A model generated the notes under the pieces. The model made no database searches. It was not told the origin of the DNA and was given only the letters and a program-made list of their open reading frames with translations. The translations under genes and the position numbers were made by a program. Of a stretch of DNA of 9,115 nt, positions 1 to 4,717 are shown piece after piece. Within the stretch, counting starts at the first letter, position 1. Each line of letters begins with the position of its first letter. The stretch is from Thermoplasmata archaeon (GTDB lineage: Archaea; Thermoplasmatota; Thermoplasmata; Lutacidiplasmatales; UBA184). The stretch is taken from contig JASHPV010000094.1 of assembly GCA_030037875.1 (NCBI GenBank), positions 1-9,115 of the forward strand, in the 5' to 3' direction.

Positions 1-118
1 TCGTCTCCTTCTCGCCGGTCCGACGTCCCGGATTGGCGATGACGCCCGCGAGCGCGAGGATGGAGTCGATGTTTCCCCGGGGCATTGCCGACGCTCGGAT
101 GTCGAACAAAGCCAACAT
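1..118 (-). CDS. Probable 5' fragment of an unidentified gene, cut by the left edge
   Basis: Reading leftward from an ATG at 118-116, 39 codons stay open to the window edge, starting MLALFDIRASAMPRGN. An in-frame TGA sits six codons upstream of that ATG, so the reading frame begins close to it. From the second Met onward nearly all codons end in G or C and first positions are purine-rich, matching the real genes here; this is the main reason to believe it is coding. A second in-frame ATG at 85-83 is an equally possible start. If the TATA-like box at 128-135 drives it, the ATG at 85 fits better, because the one at 118 is only about 10 bases from the box. Neither has a clear Shine-Dalgarno sequence. 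I do not recognise the family from so short a piece. It is divergent from the oxidoreductase at 219. Confidence 0.45.
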   Translation of the reverse strand, partial: MLALFDIRASAMPRGNIDSILALAGVIANPGRRTGEKET

Positions 119-218
119 ACGGCTTTGGATATATCAGCAACACCTCGGAAGCCCTGCGGACCAAATTCAGGCCATAGCCTCTCGAAGGTGATATCCATCA
201 TAACGGGTCCCGATTCCC
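119..218. promoter_or_regulatory. Divergent intergenic region with TATA-like boxes
   Basis: This is the gap between the left-edge minus-strand fragment and the oxidoreductase. It is clearly more AT-rich than its surroundings. It contains the self-complementary box GATATATC (128-135), readable on both strands, and a second ATATCC box (191-196). The second is centred about 26 bases before the GTG at 219, the archaeal TATA-to-start spacing expected for a leaderless mRNA. No Shine-Dalgarno motif precedes that GTG, which agrees with leaderless initiation. The boxes are seen; their promoter role is inferred. Confidence 0.35.
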
Positions 219-1754
219 GTGTCCGACTTCGACGTTGTGATCCTGGGCGCGGGTCACAACGGACTCACCTGCGGGGCCTACCTGGCGAAGGCTGGACTCA
301 AGGTCTGCGTCCTCGAGCGACGGGCCATTCCCGGTGGGGCCACCGTAACGGAAGAGCTCTGGCCCGGGATCCGGATCTCCCGCGCCAGCTACGTTCCGGG
401 GATGCTGGACCGGATCGTCTCCGACCTGGAGCTCGTCCGCCACGGACTCGAGCTCCACCCAGTCGACCCCCAGAACTTCGCCCCGTTTCCCTCTGGACGC
501 CACCTGTTCACGTACCTCTCCGATGAGCGGTGCCAGAAGGAGCTGGCCCGGTTCTCGGCCAGGGACGCGGCCGCCTTCCCGAGATTCTCCCGGTTTCTCC
601 GCCAGTTCGTGGAGACGGTCGAGCCGCTCCTCCTCACTCCCCCACCGGAGCTCAACGACCTGTTCACTTTCTTCGAGGGAACGCAGTTCGAGGAAGTGGC
701 CCGTCAGATCCTGTTGACCAGCTGCGCCGATTTCCTGACCGAGACGTTCGAGTCGGAGGAGGTCCAGGGCGCCTTCGCCATGAACGGTGTCCTCAACACC
801 AGCATGGGCCCCGACACCATCGGTACGTCGTACATCCTGGCGATGGCGCTCGGCAAACGGGGCTACAACTACGCCGTCGGAGGAACGGGAGCGGTCTCTC
901 AGGCACTGGCAAGGTCGTTCGTGAGTTCGGGAGGAATGGTCCGGACCAACTCGCCGGTCCGTCGCATCCTGGTGTCCCAAGGTCGCGCGACGGGCGTCGA
1001 GCTGGCCGACGGGAAGAAGGTCTCCGCCCCGATCGTCGTGTCGAATGCCGATCCCAAACGAACCTTTCTCGATTTGCTGGAGGAGGGCACGCTCGACGCG
1101 GAGTTCATCCATCGCGTCTCCAAGTTGCGGGCGTTTGGAACGTCGCTCAAGATCAACCTCGCGATGACGGGCCCGCTCGACTTCAAGGCCAGGCCCGGCA
1201 CGGAGATCGGTCCCCAGCATCAGGCGCTGACCGACGTGGGACCTTCCCTCGCGTACATCCAGAAGGCGTACGACGCGGCGAAGTGGGGTCGTCTACCCGA
1301 GGAGCCGCCATTGAGCATTTTCTGTCAAACGGCTTGGGACGGCACGATGGCACCCCCGGGCGTTCACACGCTGAGCATCATCGCGAAGTACAATCCGTAC
1401 ATTCTGGCGAGCGGCGATTGGACGACCCTCAAGGAGAAGGCGGTCGAGAACGCCCTCACCGTCCTCGAGACCTACGCGCCGGGCACCCGAGCCCGGATCC
1501 TCCACTTGGAGGCGCTCACTCCCCTCGACCTCGAAAACCTGATCGGATTCACCGAAGGGAACGTGACCCATCTGGACCAGACCCTCAACCAGATGCTGTC
1601 GTTCCGGCCGTTGCTCGGGTGGGCCCACTATCGCACCCCAATCGACGGGCTCTACCTCTGCGGTGCCGGCACGCACCCGGGGGGCGGGGTCAAGGGGGCT
1701 CCCGGCCACAATGCGGCCCACGCCATCTTAGAGGACCTGAAACCCCATCGATAG
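219..1754 (+). CDS. FAD-dependent oxidoreductase, PYROXD2 / phytoene-dehydrogenase-like (CrtI superfamily)
   Basis: A 511-residue flavoprotein of the phytoene desaturase/amine oxidase superfamily, closest by eye to the PYROXD2 type. The N-terminal Rossmann FAD motif is GAGHNG (residues 10-15), with the ribose-binding acidic residue at Glu33 in VLERR. Next comes the family segment GGATVTEELWPG, then SRASY, near residues 39-58. Mid-protein features include YAVGGTGAVSQALA and VVSNADP. The C-terminal FAD signature GLYLCGAGTHPGGGVKGAPG occupies about 477-496. Length is normal for the family and both FAD ends are intact, so it should be a complete enzyme. Substrate is unknown: relatives act in carotenoid metabolism or have no defined reaction. 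No crtB, crtY or other carotenoid gene is in the window, so I would not call it phytoene desaturase. The protein looks cytosolic or peripheral, with no signal peptide. The GTG start at 219 places the GxGxxG motif at the usual distance from the N-terminus. It ends facing the minus-strand membrane gene. Confidence 0.93.
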   Translation: MSDFDVVILGAGHNGLTCGAYLAKAGLKVCVLERRAIPGGATVTEELWPGIRISRASYVPGMLDRIVSDLELVRHGLELHPVDPQNFAPFPSGRHLFTYLSDERCQKELARFSARDAAAFPRFSRFLRQFVETVEPLLLTPPPELNDLFTFFEGTQFEEVARQILLTSCADFLTETFESEEVQGAFAMNGVLNTSMGPDTIGTSYILAMALGKRGYNYAVGGTGAVSQALARSFVSSGGMVRTNSPVRRILVSQGRATGVELADGKKVSAPIVVSNADPKRTFLDLLEEGTLDAEFIHRVSKLRAFGTSLKINLAMTGPLDFKARPGTEIGPQHQALTDVGPSLAYIQKAYDAAKWGRLPEEPPLSIFCQTAWDGTMAPPGVHTLSIIAKYNPYILASGDWTTLKEKAVENALTVLETYAPGTRARILHLEALTPLDLENLIGFTEGNVTHLDQTLNQMLSFRPLLGWAHYRTPIDGLYLCGAGTHPGGGVKGAPGHNAAHAILEDLKPHR

Positions 1755-1780
1755 GGAGTGGAGTTGTCTGGAAAGGGTTC

Positions 1781-1810
1781 CGCGCCCCCGCCGGGGAGGA
1801 CGGAGGCGCG
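1781..1810. terminator. Possible GC-rich hairpin between convergent genes
   Basis: In the 69-base gap between two convergent stop codons, CGCGCC (1781-1786) is complementary to GGCGCG (1805-1810), and a smaller CCCCG/CGGGG pair lies inside at 1786-1796. Such a fold could stop transcription from both sides. No T-run follows on either strand, and in this GC content short pairings arise easily, so the call is weak. Confidence 0.2.
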
Positions 1811-1823
1811 GTGGGCGGCGGGA

Positions 1824-2222
1824 TCACGCCGTCGAGGCAACCTCGTGGAAGGCCTTGGCGCTCGGTTCGATAAGATACAGCGCCCCGGCCACGATCGCAA
1901 AAATACCGCCCACGAGGGCCGGCACATTCACGCCGAGACCCAACACCGCCCAGCTGATCACTGCCAGTAGCACCAGAAGGACGCCGCTCACGACCGGCTT
2001 GTCCCTCCATTCATGTTCCCCTAGGTAGGCGAACAATAGAACGAGGGCGCCGACGACCGCGAGAACGACCGCCTCGCCGAGCGCGCCCATGGCGCCGAAC
2101 GCATGACCCAGGATCAGGTCGGCGAATCCGAAGGCCGCCGCGACCACTCCGCCGACGATGATGAGCGCGCCACCGATCAGGCCAAACAGATGGCCGAGCC
2201 AACGTTCGGTTAGATTCTCCAT
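1824..2222 (-). CDS. Small four-helix integral membrane protein, function unknown
   Basis: A 132-residue, very hydrophobic protein. Four membrane segments can be seen at about residues 12-38, 48-67, 77-97 and 99-118, separated by short loops. The only sizeable polar loop is GEHEWRDKP (68-76). There is a short polar N-terminus (MENLTERW) and a polar tail. No catalytic motif or metal-binding residues are visible. The start is well defined: GGAGGTG at 2237-2231 lies 8 bases before the ATG at 2222, a near-perfect Shine-Dalgarno sequence. A longer in-frame reading from 2291 would add 23 proline- and glycine-rich residues and is rejected. It resembles the many small uncharacterised multi-pass proteins of archaea and bacteria, and no family name can be given. 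It is divergent from the glycosyltransferase, channel and hydrolase unit and could share its control region, but a role in osmotic response is only a guess. Confidence 0.85.
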   Translation of the reverse strand: MENLTERWLGHLFGLIGGALIIVGGVVAAAFGFADLILGHAFGAMGALGEAVVLAVVGALVLLFAYLGEHEWRDKPVVSGVLLVLLAVISWAVLGLGVNVPALVGGIFAIVAGALYLIEPSAKAFHEVASTA

Positions 2223-2230
2223 TCGTTTTT

Positions 2231-2237
2231 CACCTCC
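2231..2237 (-). promoter_or_regulatory. Strong Shine-Dalgarno site of the membrane protein gene
   Basis: On the minus strand these bases read GGAGGTG, with an 8-base spacer to the ATG at 2222. This fixes the start of the membrane protein and shows that at least some genes in this genome use a classical anti-SD interaction. Confidence 0.75.
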
Positions 2238-2261
2238 GTTTGGGTAGCTCCGCCCGGGGTT

Positions 2262-2276
2262 CCCGACCCGGTCGGG
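2262..2276. repeat. 15-base near-palindrome in the membrane gene's upstream region
   Basis: CCCGACC (2262-2268) and GGTCGGG (2270-2276) are perfect inverted 7-mers around one central base. The site lies 40-54 bases upstream of the membrane protein ATG, a position suitable for an operator of a dimeric regulator or a leader hairpin. Function is inferred only. Short GC palindromes are not rare at this base composition. Confidence 0.35.
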
Positions 2277-2462
2277 GCACCGGACGGGCAAGCCGAGCCG
2301 CCGTTCCCTTGCGCCGAAATGAACCTATGTCCAATGCCGGATTTCCCTCTCGCTCGGTTCGCGGCTCTCGAACCCCGTTCCTGAGCTAACGAAGGGGGTC
2401 GTCGCACCGCTCCCTGCGCCCCGCGCGGAGTCCGATTGGACCCCCCGGGCCCGTTCGGGATA

Positions 2463-2475
2463 GACCATAAGCTAT
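2463..2475 (+). promoter_or_regulatory. TATA-like box for the glycosyltransferase operon
   Basis: The AT-rich stretch ACCATAAGCTAT stands out in GC-rich surroundings. It lies about 50 bases before the ATG at 2519, so with archaeal spacing transcription would begin near 2490-2497, leaving a leader of roughly 25 bases with the GAAGGA site in it. No experimental support; the box is imperfect. Confidence 0.35.
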
Positions 2476-2495
2476 GAGGAGGCTCTAGCGAACGC

Positions 2496-2510
2496 CCTTC
2501 GCTGCGAAGG
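2496..2510 (+). repeat. 15-base near-palindrome overlapping the glycosyltransferase ribosome-binding site
   Basis: CCTTCGC (2496-2502) and GCGAAGG (2504-2510) are perfect inverted 7-mers around a single T. In RNA this can fold as a 6-bp stem with a CUG loop. The right arm holds most of the GAAGGA Shine-Dalgarno candidate (2506-2511), 7 bases before the ATG at 2519. The fold could therefore mask the ribosome-binding site, or the DNA palindrome could be a regulator site. Confidence 0.4.
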
Positions 2511-2518
2511 AATGGCCG

Positions 2519-3916
2519 ATGGCGCCGCTCTCTCTGTGTATCAACACCCAGACCCCTCTGATCCAGTTCCTCAATCCGCCGGAGGCGGGCCTCCGCGATT
2601 CCTCCTACGGCGGCCCCACCGGCCTCCTCGGTCTACGCGAGGGGGTGGATTACCGGTTCTCTCCGGGCGGCGTTACCCGGATGGTCTACCCCCTGGTCCG
2701 ACGCCTCCTCGAGAAGGGCGTCCTCGAGGAGGCCCACTGGGTGGCGTTCAACCCCCGCGGACCCCGGACGGTCCGAATGGGCAAGATGACCCTTCACAAC
2801 GTGTCGATCGAGACCGAACGGATGAGCGGGTACGGGAAGGTCAAGGAGGCCATCTGGGGCCGGATCCACGAGATTGATGCCGCCGAACCCCACAACGATC
2901 TGTTCTGGAGCGAGGCCTTCTCGGAGTACGCCTACTACAATCGGATCACGGCGGAGTTGATCCGGTCGCTCGACGACGAGCTCGATTTCGACGTCTTCTA
3001 CGTGCACGACTTCCAGCAGCTGGCCGTCGGCCAGATGCTCGGCACGTTGAAGCCGAAGATCTTCCGATGGCACATCCCCTTCGACGCGACGGTCATACCG
3101 GAGCAGTGGCGGGCTTTGCTGAAGGCCTATCTCGACAGCTACGACGTGATCGTCGTGAGCGCCCGGAAGTATGCGGCCTCCCTGGCCGGCCTGGACCCCG
3201 ACGCGAAGATCCTCCGGCTGTACCCGTATGTCGACCCCGGTGACTACTCGCGCCCCAGTCAGGAGCGGATAGCGGCCGTGTCCGAGCGCTTTGGCATCGC
3301 GCCCCAGGACGAGGTCGCCTTGGTGGTGGGCCGGATGGACCCGATCAAGGGGCAGGACCGGGCGATCAAAGCGTTCTCCTCCATCGCGGGGGAGTTCCCG
3401 GCGCTCAAGCTCGTCCTCGTCGGAAACGGCAGCTTCTCGGGGTCCAAGAGCGGCCTCGGCCTATCGAAATCGGCGGTCTGGCGCGCCCACCTGGAGGAGA
3501 TGGTAAAGACGGCGGCACTCGAGAATCGAGTGGTCTTCGCAGGCCATCTGCTCCAGGAGGACCTCGATTGCATGTACGAGCGGTGCAAGTTCACCATCCT
3601 CCCCTCGGTGCGGGAAGGGTTCGGCCTCGTCGCGGTCGAAAGCTGGTTGCACGGGAAGCCGGCCATCATCACACAGCGCTCGGGGATTGCCGAGCTGGTC
3701 CGGGACGGCATGAACGGCCTACTGTACGACCCCGACGACGCCGGGGCCCTTGCGAGTCAAATGAGAGCGTTGCTCGGTCCGGGCTCGGGCCGGCTCCGGG
3801 CCCGTCTGGCTCGGAATGGCCGAACCACCTCCAAGAAATGCTTTCTTGACGCGGCGGAGAAGGCGGAGGGTAAGCTGCTCGCCGAGGTCACCGAGGCCGC
3901 CGTCACGGAGGCATAG
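2519..3916 (+). CDS. GT4 glycosyltransferase, probable trehalose or trehalose-6-phosphate synthase
   Basis: A 465-residue GT-B fold retaining glycosyltransferase. The N-terminal domain has a glycine-rich acceptor-side loop (SPGGVTRM, about 48-55), YVHDFQQL (161-168) and WHIPFD (184-189). These echo the VHD and HIPF motifs of trehalose-phosphate synthases. The C-terminal nucleotide-sugar domain has GRMDPIKG (271-278), where Arg272 and Lys277 match the phosphate-binding pair of GT4 enzymes such as TreT, then LVGNGS (300-305) and the EX7E signature with Glu366 and Glu374 in REGFGLVAVES. The expected product is trehalose from NDP-glucose and glucose, or trehalose-6-phosphate from glucose-6-phosphate; sequence alone does not decide. 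No trehalose-phosphate phosphatase gene is in the window. The ATG at 2519 is preferred, with GAAGGA 7 bases upstream; the ATG at 2512 is out of frame. The stop abuts the channel gene, indicating co-transcription. Another glucosyl transfer role remains possible. Confidence 0.88.
   Translation: MAPLSLCINTQTPLIQFLNPPEAGLRDSSYGGPTGLLGLREGVDYRFSPGGVTRMVYPLVRRLLEKGVLEEAHWVAFNPRGPRTVRMGKMTLHNVSIETERMSGYGKVKEAIWGRIHEIDAAEPHNDLFWSEAFSEYAYYNRITAELIRSLDDELDFDVFYVHDFQQLAVGQMLGTLKPKIFRWHIPFDATVIPEQWRALLKAYLDSYDVIVVSARKYAASLAGLDPDAKILRLYPYVDPGDYSRPSQERIAAVSERFGIAPQDEVALVVGRMDPIKGQDRAIKAFSSIAGEFPALKLVLVGNGSFSGSKSGLGLSKSAVWRAHLEEMVKTAALENRVVFAGHLLQEDLDCMYERCKFTILPSVREGFGLVAVESWLHGKPAIITQRSGIAELVRDGMNGLLYDPDDAGALASQMRALLGPGSGRLRARLARNGRTTSKKCFLDAAEKAEGKLLAEVTEAAVTEA
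3907..3911 (+). promoter_or_regulatory. Shine-Dalgarno site of the MscS-like gene, inside the glycosyltransferase 3' end
   Basis: GGAGG lies 5 bases before the ATG at 3917 and inside the last codons of the glycosyltransferase. The stop codon TAG (3914-3916) touches the ATG, so ribosomes finishing the first gene can restart directly on the second. Confidence 0.7.
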
Positions 3917-4675
3917 ATGATCACGGCGAGTACGGTCCTGAAGCTCATCGCGCCGTATCTGTCGGCCCTCGTGATCATCCTGATCACGGTCATCCTGGCG
4001 TGGGTCGTGAGCCTGGTCATCGGCCGCCTGGTGCGGCAAAGTTCGCCCCAGATGGCCGGCGCGGCCCGGCGGTTGGGCGTGGTGGTCGTCGCGCTCATTG
4101 GGGGCACGCTGGCCCTGCAAGCGCTCGGCGTGAGTCCCGGCATCCTGCTGCTGGTGATCGCCCTCCTGGGCGTCACGATCCTGGTGGCCCTCTGGGCTCC
4201 GCTCAGCAACTACGGGTCGAAGTACTTCTCCGACATCTACACGCCGTTCAAGGTCGGCGACACGATCAAGGTCCAAGGCTACACGGGCAAGGTCATCGAG
4301 ATCAACCCCATGACGACGATCCTGCTCTCGGACGAGGAGCAGCTCATCTCCATCCCGAACGTGGCGATGATCCGGGACGTGGTCGTCAACATGTCCCCGC
4401 AGGCCTGGAAGGAGGTCGTGATCCCCATTTCCCTGGCCGGCAACGTGGACCTGCCGGCCTTCGAGAGCGACCTCCGCAAATCCCTCGCGAAGCTACGACT
4501 GAGACTCGACCGCCGGTTCCCTCCGGTGCTTACCACCAAATCCCGGACCGCCCAATCCACGGAACTCACGTTGATCGTCATGCTCCGGCGCCCGGAGGAC
4601 CGGGACGCCGTTACCCTCGAAGTGAACAAGCGCTTGACCGAGGTACTCGAGCAAGCGCGCGGGGCAAAGCGCTGA
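3917..4675 (+). CDS. Small-conductance mechanosensitive ion channel (MscS family)
   Basis: A 252-residue minimal MscS-type channel. Membrane segments lie at about 10-37 (TM1), 53-70 (TM2) and 74-98 (TM3, the pore helix, beginning GVSPGILLLV). Right after it is the linker into the MscS beta domain: PFKVGDTIKV (110-119), GYTGKVIEINPMTT (121-134) and SIPNVAM (145-151), which holds the conserved Pro-Asn pair at 147-148. A mixed alpha/beta C-terminal domain with a helical end (about 165-250) completes the cytoplasmic vestibule. Such channels open when membrane tension rises on hypo-osmotic shock and let solutes out, protecting the cell from lysis. The gene starts at the base after the glycosyltransferase stop and is 42 bases from the hydrolase. 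Its position suggests a release valve for the sugar made by its neighbour, but the transported solute is not shown by the sequence. Confidence 0.92.
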   Translation: MITASTVLKLIAPYLSALVIILITVILAWVVSLVIGRLVRQSSPQMAGAARRLGVVVVALIGGTLALQALGVSPGILLLVIALLGVTILVALWAPLSNYGSKYFSDIYTPFKVGDTIKVQGYTGKVIEINPMTTILLSDEEQLISIPNVAMIRDVVVNMSPQAWKEVVIPISLAGNVDLPAFESDLRKSLAKLRLRLDRRFPPVLTTKSRTAQSTELTLIVMLRRPEDRDAVTLEVNKRLTEVLEQARGAKR

Positions 4676-4698
4676 TTCCGGAGCCGTCGAACCATGAC

Positions 4699-4710
4699 GG
4701 GGGAGGGGAG
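4699..4710 (+). promoter_or_regulatory. Purine-rich ribosome-binding site deciding the GH15 start
   Basis: GGGGGAGGGGAG ends 7 bases before the ATG at 4718. It lies downstream of the ATG at 4694, so it can serve only the 4718 start (or less well the ATG at 4736). This is the reason for preferring 4718. Confidence 0.6.
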
Positions 4711-4717
4711 TGCGCCG

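Larger units (their letters stand above)
2223..2518. promoter_or_regulatory. 296-bp divergent intergenic region upstream of the trehalose-type operon
   Basis: The longest non-coding gap in the window, lying between the minus-strand membrane gene and the glycosyltransferase. It should hold promoters for both. On the plus strand a TATA-like ACCATAAGCTAT stretch lies at about 2464-2475, with GAGGAGG just after it. On the minus strand the best AT-rich candidate is around 2305-2330, but no clear box stands out. Two 15-base near-palindromes are present, at 2262-2276 and 2496-2510. I see no convincing small ORF or structured RNA in the rest. Confidence 0.5.

Noticed and set aside
198..1220. A 340-codon antisense frame opposite the oxidoreductase
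   Set aside because: Same shadow effect; the sense strand encodes a complete, motif-bearing flavoprotein.
219..1754. Naming the oxidoreductase crtI (phytoene desaturase)
   Set aside because: Sequence details fit the PYROXD2-type branch better and no carotenoid pathway gene is present.
530..1873. A 447-codon open frame inside the oxidoreductase gene
   Set aside because: Arg/Pro/Gly-rich low-information translation in a shifted frame; the 219-1754 frame carries both FAD motifs.
2223..2291. N-terminal extension of the four-helix membrane protein to 2291
   Set aside because: The added 23 residues are proline/glycine-rich and lie upstream of a strong GGAGGTG site that fits the ATG at 2222.
4694..4717. 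Eight-residue longer GH15 start at 4694
   Set aside because: No ribosome-binding site precedes it, while a strong purine tract lies 7 bases before the ATG at 4718.
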